From the NCBI RefSeq assembly GCF_001651875.1, contig NZ_LNQB01000083.1, positions 129,130 through 193,129 of the forward strand: a stretch of DNA of 64,000 nucleotides. Reading direction: 5' to 3'. The DNA is from Sinorhizobium saheli. GTDB taxonomy: Bacteria > Pseudomonadota > Alphaproteobacteria > Rhizobiales > Rhizobiaceae. Numbering within the stretch: the first letter of the stretch is position 1; every line of letters starts with the position of its first letter. A program made the translations under genes and the position numbers. This document shows, piece after piece, positions 54,474 to 63,793 of the stretch. The notes beneath the pieces were generated by a model. It saw only the letters and a list, made by a program, of their open reading frames with translations, did not search any database and was not told the origin of the DNA.

Positions 54474-55613
54474 TTGAACGACATCCGCGTTCTCAATTGC
54501 ATCACGGGACTGAATGTCGGCGGCGCGGAATACATGCTCGCCCGCTTCGTCAAGGGCCTGTCCGACAGCGCCTATCGACCTTCGGTGCTCTCGCTGATGC
54601 CGCCCGGGCGAGTGGCGGAATGCCGTGAACTTGCCGGCATTGACATCCAGTCGATCGGCATGCCGCAGGCGCATCCACGCTTCAATTCCCTGTGGCGGTT
54701 GTCGAAGGCAGTCCGGCGCGCCGACCCGGCGCTCTTTCACGGCTGGATGTACCACGGCAACATCGCCGCCTCGGTCGGCGCGCTCATGCACCGGCGGACA
54801 CCGGTGATCTGGAGTATCCACCATTCCGTCGTCGACATCAAAGCGGAAAGGCGCATGACGCAGCGCCTGATTGCGCTCGCCGCGCGACTGTCGCGCTGGA
54901 CCGCGGCGATTTCCTATTGCTCGCGCGTGTCGGCCGAACAGCATGAGGCGCTCGGCTTCGAGCCGTCGAAGCGGCATATCATCCCCAATGGGATCGACTG
55001 CGGCGAGTTCCGCCCGGCCGGGGAGGCCAGGAGCATGCTGCACCAGCTCTTCGACATTCCATCCGGGCGGCTGGTCATAGGGAATGTCGCCCGGGCGCAT
55101 CCGATGAAGGATCATGCAAGCTTCGTGAAAACCTTGGCGATCCTGCTCGACCAGGGCCATGACGTGCACGGCCTGATCATCGGCGAAGGGCATGAGACTG
55201 GCGATGGGCGCCGGACCGCCCGGGCCCTTGGCATCGAAGACCGGCTCACGACTTCGCCCGCCCGATCCGATATCAGCCGGCTGCTGCCGGGCCTCGACGT
55301 CTTCATGCTCTCGTCGTCCTGGGGCGAGGCGTTCCCGCTCTCCGTCGCCGAGGCGATGGCCTGCGGCGTGCCGGCCGTGGCGACCGACGTCGGCGACTGC
55401 GCCTGGCTGGTCGGCGACGAGGACCTGATCTCGAAACCCAGCAGGCCCGAAGCGCAGGCGGCCATCGTCGGCAAATTGCTCTCCCTCGCCGAGAGTGACC
55501 GGCGACAACTGGGCATGGCGGGACGCAGACGCGTCCTCGAGAACTTTTCGATCGAGAACTATGTCGCGCGACATTTGGCGCTTTACGAACAGGCGCTTTA
55601 CCGACGCACATGA
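54474..55613 (+). CDS. GT4-family glycosyltransferase
   Basis: A 379-residue GT-B enzyme that begins with TTG at 54474, backed by GAGGTAGG upstream. Landmarks are ITGLNVGGAEYMLARF at the N-terminus, WSIHHSVVD, HIIPNGIDCGEF in the linker and the donor-binding SSSWGEAFPLSVAEAMACGVP. These fit GT4 enzymes of O-antigen and capsule clusters. Its stop overlaps the next glycosyltransferase start by four bases (ATGA). Donor unknown. Confidence 0.88.
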   Translation: MNDIRVLNCITGLNVGGAEYMLARFVKGLSDSAYRPSVLSLMPPGRVAECRELAGIDIQSIGMPQAHPRFNSLWRLSKAVRRADPALFHGWMYHGNIAASVGALMHRRTPVIWSIHHSVVDIKAERRMTQRLIALAARLSRWTAAISYCSRVSAEQHEALGFEPSKRHIIPNGIDCGEFRPAGEARSMLHQLFDIPSGRLVIGNVARAHPMKDHASFVKTLAILLDQGHDVHGLIIGEGHETGDGRRTARALGIEDRLTTSPARSDISRLLPGLDVFMLSSSWGEAFPLSVAEAMACGVPAVATDVGDCAWLVGDEDLISKPSRPEAQAAIVGKLLSLAESDRRQLGMAGRRRVLENFSIENYVARHLALYEQALYRRT

Positions 55614-56860
55614 CGAAGGAGGGCTCCTTGGAACCGGCAAGCCAGACTTTGAGGTCCACAGCGGAAGTCGCCACCAGGGCTCTCCCCCATGCGGACAAGC
55701 CAACCATCTCGCACCCCTCCCACCGAAACAGGCGGGTGATTGCGGTGATCGCCAGTTTCACGCCGTCGTTGACGATCTTTCGGCTGGAGCTTTTGAGAAG
55801 GCTGGTCGCCGCCGGGCATCGGGTCGTGGCATTCGCCCCCGAGCAGGATGCAAGGGTCGAACATCAACTCGCCGGGATCGGCGTCGAATTCATTCGCATA
55901 CCCATGGCACGCACCGGTCTCAATCCGCTTGAAGACGTTGCGACGCTCTGGTCGCTCGTCAAGCACTTCAGGCGGCTGCGGCCGGACATGATCCTGCCCT
56001 ATACGATGAAGCCGATCATCTATGGCGGCATCGCCGCGCGGGCCCTGGGGATCAAGGACCGTTGCTTTCTCGTCACCGGTCTCGGCCACGTCTTCTCGGA
56101 GCAGGCGGACGGTTCGGCGAAGGCGCGGCTGGTGCGGCGTCTGTGCGTCTCGCTCTACCGGGTCGCTTTCGCCGGCGCAAAAGTGGTGTTCGTCTACAAT
56201 GACGCGGATGATGCGGATATCCGCAACCACCGCATGTTGCGGGACAATGCACTCATCACGATGGTGCCGGGTTCCGGCGTCGATCTCGATCACTTCGCCT
56301 TTTCGCGGCCGCCACAGGGCGCACCGGTCTTCCTGATGGTGGCCCGGCTCCTGCGGGACAAGGGCGTCGTCGAATATGTCCAGGCGGCACGGATCGTCCG
56401 GCAATCGTTCCCCGAGGCGAGATTCCAGCTCCTCGGCCATTTCGACAGCAACCCGACCGCCATCTCCCGGGAGGAGATCGATGGCTGGGTCCGTGAGGGG
56501 GTCCTTGAATATCTCGGCAGCACCGACGACGTCCGGCCGTATCTCGCCGCCTGCTCGGTCTTCGTGTTGCCCTCCTACTATCGCGAGGGCATTCCGCGCA
56601 GCATCCTGGAAGCGCTGGCGACGGGCCGGCCGGTCATCACCACGGACCTCCCCGGCTGTCGCGACACCGTGGAGCCCGGCGCCAACGGCTTCGCCGTCAA
56701 GGCGCGCGACGCGGCCGATCTGGCGAAGGCGATGATCGCCCTCGCTGAAGATCCGGAACTGGTTGAACGGATGGGCGAGAAGTCACGCGAGATAGCGACG
56801 AGCAAGTTCGACGTCCATGCCGTCAACCGGCTGCTGTTCGAGCGCATGCAACTGGAATAG
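55610..56860 (+). CDS. GT4-family glycosyltransferase (CapM/WbaZ-like)
   Basis: A 416-residue GT-B enzyme with a 40-residue extra N-terminus before VIAVIASFTPSLTIFRLELLRRL. It has PYTMKPIIYGGIAARALG and VTGLGHVFS, typical of the CapM/PglA-like transferases that act early on undecaprenyl-linked sugars, and the donor segment SYYREGIPRSILEALATGRP. The start overlaps the previous glycosyltransferase by ATGA. It is the last rightward gene of the locus and is followed by a RIME-type repeat. Confidence 0.88.
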   Translation: MTKEGSLEPASQTLRSTAEVATRALPHADKPTISHPSHRNRRVIAVIASFTPSLTIFRLELLRRLVAAGHRVVAFAPEQDARVEHQLAGIGVEFIRIPMARTGLNPLEDVATLWSLVKHFRRLRPDMILPYTMKPIIYGGIAARALGIKDRCFLVTGLGHVFSEQADGSAKARLVRRLCVSLYRVAFAGAKVVFVYNDADDADIRNHRMLRDNALITMVPGSGVDLDHFAFSRPPQGAPVFLMVARLLRDKGVVEYVQAARIVRQSFPEARFQLLGHFDSNPTAISREEIDGWVREGVLEYLGSTDDVRPYLAACSVFVLPSYYREGIPRSILEALATGRPVITTDLPGCRDTVEPGANGFAVKARDAADLAKAMIALAEDPELVERMGEKSREIATSKFDVHAVNRLLFERMQLE

Positions 56861-56867
56861 GAAGAAC

Positions 56868-56916
56868 CGCTCACCGCCTGCGGGGAGAAGGTGGCCGACA
56901 GGCCGGATGAGCGACC
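56868..56916. repeat. RIME-type rhizobial intergenic repeat
   Basis: The spacer after the last glycosyltransferase contains CCGCCTGCGGGGAGAAGG and GTGGCCGACAGGCCGGATGA, the core of the Rhizobium-specific intergenic mosaic element. The inner GGCC-gaca-GGCC and the GCCTG/CAGGC ends can fold. It lies between convergent genes, as such elements often do. Confidence 0.75.
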
Positions 56917-57031
56917 CGACGCATTGCATTAGAAGGGGGATGCGTTCACATACATTAACGCGCAACTATAACTATTTGTTTTTCCCTGCATTTGCGCGAC
57001 GCCAAGTGATTGCACCCGGCCGCAATATGCG

Positions 57032-57949
57032 TTAGCCGAAGTCCCCAAGCCCCGTCTCTGCCTTCCACGCTTCGATGCCCTCACGGAGCGAGCGGGGGCT
57101 GTATCCTAACTGCTCGACGGCCTTGGCGACATTCAGGGCCGCGAAGCCGATCATCGTCTTTCCCTCCCGCTCGCCTTCGATATTGACGAGGGTCGGCTCC
57201 GCGCCGAGGGCCGCGGCGACAATCCGAGCCGCATCCGACGAGTTGCAGGCCTCGCCACTGCCGGCGTTGAACACGCCGGCCTTTTCCTTCTCGACCGCCG
57301 CCAGCGCCAGCGAAACGACGTCGTCGACGTGGACGAGGTCGACGCGGTATCGCCCTCCGTCCCGTATGACCACGGAACGGCCGCTCGCAAGCGCGCGAAT
57401 GAAAGTCGGCAGCATCCCCGTGGCATGCATGCCGGGACCATAGACGGAGGCGAGGCGGAGCACCGTCACAGGCATGGCGTTGGCCGCGCCGAAGGCGAGC
57501 AGGCAAATCTCTGCCGAGAGCTTGCTCGCGAGATAATAGCTCGCCCGCTCGACGGGAAAGGTAGGGCTCGTCTCCAGGGCCGGTTCCGCGGCGGGCGTAT
57601 AAACCTGTCCCGATCCGAAGAAGACAAATCTCTTCACGCCGTGGGCCGCGGCACTCATCGCGACCTGCAGGGCCCCGTTGGTGTTGACCTCGAAGCACCT
57701 GGCGGCCTGGTGCGCGTCGCCGAAATCGGCAGGAATATAGGCGGCGAGATGGAAGATGGCATCCGCCCCCGCGACCGCCGGCAAGGGGTCGCCGATCGAC
57801 CATTTCTCGACGACGAAACGAGAATCTTGTCGCGGCGCGACCCCGTCCGGGTCACGGGCCAGTGCCGTAACCTGGTGACCTCTTGAAAGCGCCTCGGCGA
57901 TCAGCCTCGAGGCGATGAACCCTGTCGCTCCGGTGACAACGAGTTGCAC
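57032..57949 (-). CDS. NAD-dependent nucleotide-sugar epimerase/dehydratase (SDR family)
   Basis: A 305-residue extended short-chain dehydrogenase. The NAD loop is VTGATGFIAS (5-14), the catalytic pair is Tyr139 and Lys143 (SYYLASK) with a serine in FGSGQVY near 113, and VYGPGM and RVDLVHVDDV follow as in GalE/RmlD-like enzymes. The start is read as GTG at 57949; the frame upstream to 58030 lacks a good start. It is the last gene of the operon with the ATP-grasp and PHP genes. Its sugar is unknown. Confidence 0.83.
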   Translation of the reverse strand: MQLVVTGATGFIASRLIAEALSRGHQVTALARDPDGVAPRQDSRFVVEKWSIGDPLPAVAGADAIFHLAAYIPADFGDAHQAARCFEVNTNGALQVAMSAAAHGVKRFVFFGSGQVYTPAAEPALETSPTFPVERASYYLASKLSAEICLLAFGAANAMPVTVLRLASVYGPGMHATGMLPTFIRALASGRSVVIRDGGRYRVDLVHVDDVVSLALAAVEKEKAGVFNAGSGEACNSSDAARIVAAALGAEPTLVNIEGEREGKTMIGFAALNVAKAVEQLGYSPRSLREGIEAWKAETGLGDFG

Positions 57950-58035
57950 GTCGAGCCCCGCCTTCCCTACCGTATGCAAAGTGCTGCAGAGACGCTGGCG
58001 CGTCTGATCGGACACGCGGCGCCGCAGCAAGCCGC

Positions 58036-59028
58036 CTACACTTCTTCCTGCAACCGCTCCTTGGCCGTTATCAATTCACCGGGTCTCACGACGGTTTCCG
58101 ACCAGTGCCGCAAGATCGTCACCGGCACGATCTCCGGCTGCTCGACCGGCTCGCCGAAGAGGATGTGACGGATGCACATCTCGACCTCGTTGAACCCCGC
58201 ATGGATCCGGACGGCCGTGGTCCCGGAGAACCGTGCATTGATCTCGAAAATACGGGGAACGCCGTCGTCGAGGCGGAACTGGAAGTTCGCAGGGCCATAG
58301 GCGCCGAGCGCATCGGCGGCCTGTGCCATCGCCGTATTCAGGGCGGGAAAGGCTTCGGCGAATGCCCTGTAGGTGTTGCCGTCCCGGAGATCCCGGCGCA
58401 TGACGATCGTCGCGCGGCATTTGCCGTCGAAGGTGAGCGTACCCGCCGTGTATTCGGTCGTTTCGGAACCGACATATTTCTGTATGACAATACCGGGCTG
58501 CTCGGCGATCGCGCGCCTCAGTTGCTCCCGGTCGCGCACGATGCCGAAGCCGATCGATCGCGCGCCGACCCTCGGCTTGACCACGAGCGGAAAGCCGCAC
58601 GCTTCGATCAAGTCCTCCTCGTCGCCCGGCAAACACGAAGGAACGAAACCGAGGCCCCGCTCCCGCAGGAACTCGGACGTGAGCCATTTGTCGTTCGCAA
58701 TCGAGACCACAGATGGCGAACTGATGATCACCTTGGTCCCATAGGCCCTCTCTATCATCTCGCGATTGGCCGAGAGGATCGGAAGCTCGACATCGGTTCC
58801 GGGGATGAGGATATCCGGCCGTTCCGCCACCAGCAAGTCGCCCAGCCGGTCCAGATAGGCCGGGTCCTTCGCCATCGGCACGAGGTGGGCCGCATCCCCC
58901 CAGTAGAGCCCGGCCGAGAGCGGACTCGGATCGCCGACGATGATCGTCGCTTTCAGGCTCGAACGCCGCAAGGCGCGGATGATCCCTTGCCCGAGGAGGG
59001 CGCCCGCCCCCGTAATGAAGACCTTCAT
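58036..59028 (-). CDS. ATP-grasp (carbamoyl-phosphate-synthase-like) ligase
   Basis: A 330-residue enzyme. The N-terminal part MKVFITGAGALLGQGIIRALRR is a pre-ATP-grasp Rossmann-like region; ANDKWLTSEFLRERGL, FPLVVKPRVGARSIGFG and FEINARFSGTT mark the ATP-grasp nucleotide and metal sites. Such enzymes join a carboxylate to an amine or similar group through an acyl phosphate. In this setting it might amidate a uronic acid, but no substrate motif supports that directly. The ATG overlaps the PHP stop by four bases; the gap to the epimerase is 86 bases. Confidence 0.8.
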   Translation of the reverse strand: MKVFITGAGALLGQGIIRALRRSSLKATIIVGDPSPLSAGLYWGDAAHLVPMAKDPAYLDRLGDLLVAERPDILIPGTDVELPILSANREMIERAYGTKVIISSPSVVSIANDKWLTSEFLRERGLGFVPSCLPGDEEDLIEACGFPLVVKPRVGARSIGFGIVRDREQLRRAIAEQPGIVIQKYVGSETTEYTAGTLTFDGKCRATIVMRRDLRDGNTYRAFAEAFPALNTAMAQAADALGAYGPANFQFRLDDGVPRIFEINARFSGTTAVRIHAGFNEVEMCIRHILFGEPVEQPEIVPVTILRHWSETVVRPGELITAKERLQEEV

Positions 59029-59765
59029 GATCGCCCTATCCCCAATTCAAGCAGTTGATCCCTGCAACGACCGAGTTCGCTCAACCTGTGTGCATCGGAA
59101 CCGATCGAGACATAGGGATTGATCTCTTCGCAGAGCGCCAGGAATGCAGGCATGTCGACGAGATAGGACGAGTTGATCTCGATCGCGATCCGCCGTTCGA
59201 GCGTCGACGTCATCAGCGCGCGAAAATATTCTTCCGGGAAACGGCCATGCCGCCTCAGGCTCATCCCGCCTGGATGGCCCAGGACGTCGATGGGCGCCTT
59301 CGCAATCATGCCCAGCGACAGCCGGAACTCAATCTCGGCGGTCTCCTCGAAGGAAAGCTGCTTGAAATCGAGATAGCCGCCCTTGCCGTCCGGCAAACGA
59401 TGGACGACGCCGAGAACGATATCGCATGCGTCGAGCACCGACTGCGACACATCCAGCCTGCCCTGGTCGTCCATGGCCTTGGTTTCACAGCCGACACAGA
59501 CCCGTATGTCGTCGAACGCGCCCGCGGCCGAAAGAACCTCGGTCTTGAAATCGGGAAACCAGGCCGTGTCCTCGCGGACATGCTCGGTGAACGCCAGGGC
59601 GCCGAGGCCGCGTTCGCGGGCAGTCTGCAGGATTTCGAGGACCGTCGCCTGTCCGTCGGTCCAGGTGGTGTGAAGCTGAAGTTCGACATTCACTTGCTCC
59701 CGGCCGAGATCCCGGAACCGAGAGAACACATGCTTGCAGGTGTGCGTCTTGCCTTGCCCGTCCAT
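59025..59765 (-). CDS. PHP-domain metal-dependent phosphoesterase-like protein
   Basis: A 246-residue protein with the PHP metal motifs: ELQLHTTWTDG near residue 28, AFTEHVRED near 57, a middle DIVLGVVHRL, VLGHPGG and a late IGSDAH (about 228). The family includes histidinol phosphatase and the tyrosine phosphatases CpsB/CapC of capsule loci, so dephosphorylation of a sugar or of a kinase is possible. The ATG at 59765 is chosen because the longer frame to 60068 overlaps cysQ. It is coupled to the ATP-grasp gene and lies 85 bases after cysQ on the same strand. Confidence 0.78.
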   Translation of the reverse strand: MDGQGKTHTCKHVFSRFRDLGREQVNVELQLHTTWTDGQATVLEILQTARERGLGALAFTEHVREDTAWFPDFKTEVLSAAGAFDDIRVCVGCETKAMDDQGRLDVSQSVLDACDIVLGVVHRLPDGKGGYLDFKQLSFEETAEIEFRLSLGMIAKAPIDVLGHPGGMSLRRHGRFPEEYFRALMTSTLERRIAIEINSSYLVDMPAFLALCEEINPYVSIGSDAHRLSELGRCRDQLLELGIGRS

Positions 59766-59850
59766 GCTCAATAGGTCCTTCGATAAGCGCCGCGGCGAAT
59801 TCCGCGAAGACCGCCGCTCTGCCGAGGCGTGAGCCGCGGAGGCTGCGGCA

Positions 59851-60654
59851 TCAGGCCACCGGAACCGAAGCCATGTCCGCCCAGGCGATGAAATGCGGGT
59901 TGGCAAAGTCGCTGTCGCCGTCCTGCCGCGTCTTGCCATAGAGCAGGCGGGCGCCGTCCAAGCGCACCACCGATCCGCCGGCGGCCCTGAGCACGGCATC
60001 GCCGGCCGCCGTGTCCCATTCCATCGTCCGGCCGAAGCGCGGATAGACGTCCGCCTTGCCCTCGGCAAGCAGGCAGAATTTGAGCGACGAGCCGACGGAT
60101 GTGCAGTCCGTGACGCCGTGGCCGACGAGGAAAGCCTCGGTCTCGCTGCTTCCGTGCGAGCGGCTGGCGACCGCCGTCAGCCTCTCGCCGCGTGTCCGCA
60201 CGCGGATCATCTGCCGCTCCTCGACCGCGAAGGCTTGGCCGAGGACGAGCTTCTGCGCCCGGCCGCTATCGGCGACATAGGCGCAGCGCTGCGCCGGCGC
60301 GTAGACGATGCCGGCAATCGGCACATTGCCCTCGATGAGGGCGATGTTGACGGTGAAGTCGTCGCGACGGTTGATGAATTCCTTCGTCCCGTCCAGCGGA
60401 TCGACCAGAAAGAACCGGCCGCCGTTGATATCGGGAACGCGGCCCGCAGCCACCGCCTCCTCGGCAACGACCGGGATCCCGGGAAAGGCGGCGGCAAGGC
60501 GCTCGAGGATGATGGCTTCGGCGCGCTCGTCGGCTTCCGTGACCGGCGACTGGTCGTGCTTGTAGCAAACGCTGGGCCCGGCCTCATAGACGTCGAGGAT
60601 CGCCGCGCCGGCGTCGAGCGCGATGTGTTCGAAGAGTTCGCAAAGGGGCGTCAT
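59851..60654 (-). CDS. cysQ: 3'(2'),5'-bisphosphate nucleotidase
   Basis: A 267-residue magnesium-dependent phosphatase of the inositol-monophosphatase fold. Landmarks are [11 protein letters not shown] (about 36), VVAEEAV, the metal motif DPLDGTKEF (about 85-93) and WDTAAGDA near 213. CysQ removes the 3'-phosphate of PAP, the by-product of every sulfotransferase, which otherwise inhibits them. Its ATG overlaps the cysNC stop by four bases, so the PAPS maker and the PAP remover are made together, in a locus with three sulfotransferases. Confidence 0.9.
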   Translation of the reverse strand: MTPLCELFEHIALDAGAAILDVYEAGPSVCYKHDQSPVTEADERAEAIILERLAAAFPGIPVVAEEAVAAGRVPDINGGRFFLVDPLDGTKEFINRRDDFTVNIALIEGNVPIAGIVYAPAQRCAYVADSGRAQKLVLGQAFAVEERQMIRVRTRGERLTAVASRSHGSSETEAFLVGHGVTDCTSVGSSLKFCLLAEGKADVYPRFGRTMEWDTAAGDAVLRAAGGSVVRLDGARLLYGKTRQDGDSDFANPHFIAWADMASVPVA

Positions 60655-62552
60655 TTTTCGTCCATTCTCCCGTCGAGGAATTGCTCGATCCGGAGTGCGA
60701 GCTCGATCGGCTCATAGCCGACCGTCTCGAGGTGAAGTTCCGGTTTTTCGGGAGCCTCATAGGGCGAGGAGACGCCGGTGAAATTCGCGATCTTGCCGGC
60801 GAGCGCCTTTTCGTAGAGCCCCTTGGGGTCGCGGCGCGCGCACTCGTCAAGCGGCGTATCGACGAAGATCTCGATGAATTCGCCCTCCTCCATCAATTCG
60901 CGCGCCATGCGCCGCTCGTCGCGGAACGGCGAGATGAAGGATACGAGAACGATCAGGCCGGCATCGGCCATCAGCTTGGCGACCTCTGCGACGCGGCGGA
61001 TGTTCTCGACACGGTCCTCCTCGGTGAAGCCGAGGTCGCGGTTGAGGCCGTGGCGGACGTTGTCGCCGTCGAGCAGGTAGGTGTGCTTGCCCCGCGCATG
61101 CAGGATCCGGTCGAGCGCATTTGCGATCGTCGACTTGCCGGAGCCGGAAAGCCCGGTGAACCAGAGCACGGCAGGGCGCTGGTGCTTCATCGCGCTGCGG
61201 GCGCCCTTATTCACCTCGAGCGCGTGCCAATGCACGTTGTCGGCGCGACGCAGCGGAAAATCGATCATGCCGGCGCCGACGGTGGCGTTCGTCACCCGGT
61301 CGACGATGATGAAATTGCCCGTCGCCCGGTTGTCCTTGTAGGCGTCGAAGGCGATCGGCGTCTGCGTCGAGAAGTTGCAGACGCCGACCTCGTTCATCTG
61401 CAGCGATTTTGCCGCCTCGCGCAGGAAGCTGTTGATGTTCACCTGATGCTTGAGCGCCGTCACCGTGGCGCTGACGCTGTCCGTCTCGGTCCTGAGAATA
61501 TAGCTGCGCCCGGGAAGCATAGGGCTCGCGTCGAACCAGATCACATGAGCCTGGAACTGGTCGGCCACGAAGGGCCGCGCGGCGGGGGTGACGAGCATGT
61601 TGCCGCGGGAGGCATCGACCTCGTCCGCAAGCACGATCGTCACCGCCTCGCCCTCCGCCGCCGTTTCAAGATTGCCGTCATAGGTGACGATCGCCTTGAC
61701 CGACGAGCGCTGCCCGGATTTCGCGACGACGACCGGATCGCCGACCGAAACGCTGCCGGAAGCGACCTGGCCGGCATAGCCGCGAAAATCCGCGTTCGGC
61801 CGCATCACCAGTTGAACCGGGAAACGGAAAGGCTTCTCCCCGTCGGTCGGATCGAGCTCGACCGTCTCCAGGTATTCGAGCAGCGCCGGCCCCTTGTACC
61901 AGGGCGTGTTCGCCGATGCCGAGATGACGTTATCGCCGTAGCGGGCCGAGATCGGGATCGGCTGGACGCTGGCGAAGCCCAGCTCCTTCGCAAAGACCGC
62001 GTAATCGGCGACGATCTCGTCGAAGACCTGCTCGCGGAAGTCGACAAGGTCGATCTTGTTGACCGCGAGCACCACGTGGCGGATGCCGAGCAGCGAGGCG
62101 ATGTAGGAGTGGCGCCGCGTCTGCTGCAGGATGCCCTGGCGGCTGTCGATGAGGATGATGGCGAGATCGGCCGTCGAGGCGCCGGTCACCATGTTGCGCG
62201 TATATTCCTCGTGGCCGGGCGTGTCGGCGACGATGAACTTGCGCTTCGAGGTGGCGAAATAGCGGTAGGCGACGTCGATCGTGATGCCCTGTTCGCGCTC
62301 GGCCTCGAGCCCGTCGAGAAGCAAAGCGAGATCGATCTCCTTGCCGTTGGCGGCGCCGGGGGCGCCGACGCGCCCGAGATTTGCCAGTTGGTCCTCGAAG
62401 ATCAGCTTGGCATCGTAGAGCAGCCGTCCGATCAGCGTCGACTTGCCGTCGTCGACCGAGCCGCAGGTCATGAACCTCAGGATCGACTTGTTGTCGTGCT
62501 CGGCCAGATGCGTCTCGATGTCATGGGGCGGTATGGATTGGACATAAGACAT
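60651..62552 (-). CDS. cysNC: bifunctional ATP sulfurylase GTPase subunit and APS kinase (NodQ-like)
   Basis: A 633-residue fusion. The N-terminal GTPase (about 20-230) has GSVDDGKST (31-39), [12 protein letters not shown] and NKIDLVD, and two beta-barrel domains follow. The C-terminal kinase begins near 456: P-loop GLSGSGKST (467-475) and the active serine Ser541 in [10 protein letters not shown], so both halves look active. With CysD it makes APS and then PAPS, the sulfate donor. This fusion is the form of rhizobial NodQ, and the pair may be a nodPQ copy; no nod genes are nearby, and the neighbours point to polysaccharide sulfation. Its ATG shares one base with the cysD stop (TGATG). Confidence 0.94.
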   Translation of the reverse strand: MSYVQSIPPHDIETHLAEHDNKSILRFMTCGSVDDGKSTLIGRLLYDAKLIFEDQLANLGRVGAPGAANGKEIDLALLLDGLEAEREQGITIDVAYRYFATSKRKFIVADTPGHEEYTRNMVTGASTADLAIILIDSRQGILQQTRRHSYIASLLGIRHVVLAVNKIDLVDFREQVFDEIVADYAVFAKELGFASVQPIPISARYGDNVISASANTPWYKGPALLEYLETVELDPTDGEKPFRFPVQLVMRPNADFRGYAGQVASGSVSVGDPVVVAKSGQRSSVKAIVTYDGNLETAAEGEAVTIVLADEVDASRGNMLVTPAARPFVADQFQAHVIWFDASPMLPGRSYILRTETDSVSATVTALKHQVNINSFLREAAKSLQMNEVGVCNFSTQTPIAFDAYKDNRATGNFIIVDRVTNATVGAGMIDFPLRRADNVHWHALEVNKGARSAMKHQRPAVLWFTGLSGSGKSTIANALDRILHARGKHTYLLDGDNVRHGLNRDLGFTEEDRVENIRRVAEVAKLMADAGLIVLVSFISPFRDERRMARELMEEGEFIEIFVDTPLDECARRDPKGLYEKALAGKIANFTGVSSPYEAPEKPELHLETVGYEPIELALRIEQFLDGRMDEK

Positions 62553-63451
62553 CAGAAGTACCCCTCACGCTTCTTCTTCTCCATCGCGCCCGCCTCGTCC
62601 TTGTCGATGAGGCGGCTCTGCCGCTCGGACGTGCGCACCGTCAACATCTCCCGCAATATGTCCGGAACCGTGGCGGCCTCGGACTCGATCGCGCCCGTCA
62701 GCGGATAGCAGCCGAGCGTGCGGAACCGCACCAGGCTTTCGACGACCTCCTCGCCGGGCCCGATCGGCATGCGCTCGTCATCGACCATAATCAGCATGCC
62801 GTCGCGGCGCACGATCGGGCGCCGTGCGGCGAAATAAAGCGGTACGATGGGAATGTCTTCACGCAGGATGTATTGCCAGATGTCGAACTCCGTCCAATTC
62901 GAGAGCGGAAACACCCGCATCGTCTCGCCCTTGCCGACCCGCGTGTTGAAGGTCTTCCACATCTCCGGGCGCTGACGCTTCGGATCCCAGCCGTGCTGGG
63001 CGTTGCGGATCGAGAAGATGCGCTCCTTGGCGCGAGACTTCTCCTCGTCGCGCCGCGCCCCCGCCAGTGCCGCATCGAAGCCGTATCGCTCCAGCGCCTG
63101 CCTTAGCGCCATCGTCTTCATGATGTGGGTGTGGACGTTGGAGCCGTGCGAAAAAGGGCCGACGCCCTGATCTATCCCGTCCTGGTTGACGTGCACGAGG
63201 AGGTTGAATCCGAGCTCCCGCGCCATCCGGTCACGGAACTCGATCATCTCCCGGAACTTCCATTTGGTGTCCACATGCAGGAAGGGGAAAGGCGGTTTGG
63301 CCGGGTAGAACGCCTTCATTGCCAGATGCAAGAGCACGGACGAGTCTTTTCCAATGGAATAGAGCGCGACCGGATTTGAAAACGTTGCAACGACTTCCCG
63401 AATGACATGGATCGCTTCAGCTTCAAGCCGCCGAAGGTGAGGAAGAGACAT
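62552..63451 (-). CDS. cysD: sulfate adenylyltransferase catalytic subunit (NodP-like)
   Basis: A 299-residue PP-loop enzyme that joins ATP and sulfate to give APS, working with the CysN GTPase. The PP-loop is [14 protein letters not shown] near residue 31, followed by [25 protein letters not shown] and [17 protein letters not shown] lies nine bases before the ATG at 63451. It opens a six-gene leftward operon (cysD, cysNC, cysQ, PHP, ATP-grasp, epimerase) with a strong promoter 140-170 bases upstream. Confidence 0.94.
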   Translation of the reverse strand: MSLPHLRRLEAEAIHVIREVVATFSNPVALYSIGKDSSVLLHLAMKAFYPAKPPFPFLHVDTKWKFREMIEFRDRMARELGFNLLVHVNQDGIDQGVGPFSHGSNVHTHIMKTMALRQALERYGFDAALAGARRDEEKSRAKERIFSIRNAQHGWDPKRQRPEMWKTFNTRVGKGETMRVFPLSNWTEFDIWQYILREDIPIVPLYFAARRPIVRRDGMLIMVDDERMPIGPGEEVVESLVRFRTLGCYPLTGAIESEAATVPDILREMLTVRTSERQSRLIDKDEAGAMEKKKREGYF

Positions 63452-63793
63452 GTGACAATCCCTCTGATTTTAAATAATGAAATGACTTGCTATGCGATGA
63501 AAAACATTATCGCCAGCGAAATGCTTGCCGGCGCAATCAAGTAAGCGGCGGGAGCGGCCAAAATTCGCCGCCCGCTGGTATAGGCCGGCATTAAACCGCC
63601 TTATCACTAATATTTCAAGTAACAACAGTAACACGCGTTTCCGAACCCGATGCGGCCGCACCGAGGTCCGCCGCTCATCCGTCCATCTGGCGCCCTGCCC
63701 CTCGCCGTGGCGATCCCTTATGCTCGCCTTCGCCGACACACTGAGTCGAGAATGCCGGTGCGCCGGCCAGGTCCACACCCGGAGCGAATTGAA
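63452..63793. other. 342-bp divergent spacer cysD / sugar kinase
   Basis: It contains the cysD promoter listed below and otherwise no convincing gene. The leftward frame 63470-63892 runs antiparallel into the kinase gene and has no motif. Confidence 0.55.
63590..63618 (-). promoter_or_regulatory. sigma-70-type promoter of the cysD operon
   Basis: On the minus strand, TTGAAA (63618-63613) and TTTAAT (63595-63590) are 17 bases apart, each five of six to consensus. Transcription would begin near 63583, leaving a leader of about 130 bases before the cysD ATG, long enough for sulfur-responsive control, though no riboswitch is recognised. Confidence 0.65.

Noticed and set aside
60651-63451. Assignment of cysD-cysNC as nodulation genes nodP/nodQ
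   Set aside because: The family is the same, but no nod box or nod gene is in the window and the neighbours are polysaccharide genes, so I use the cys names and mention the likeness only.
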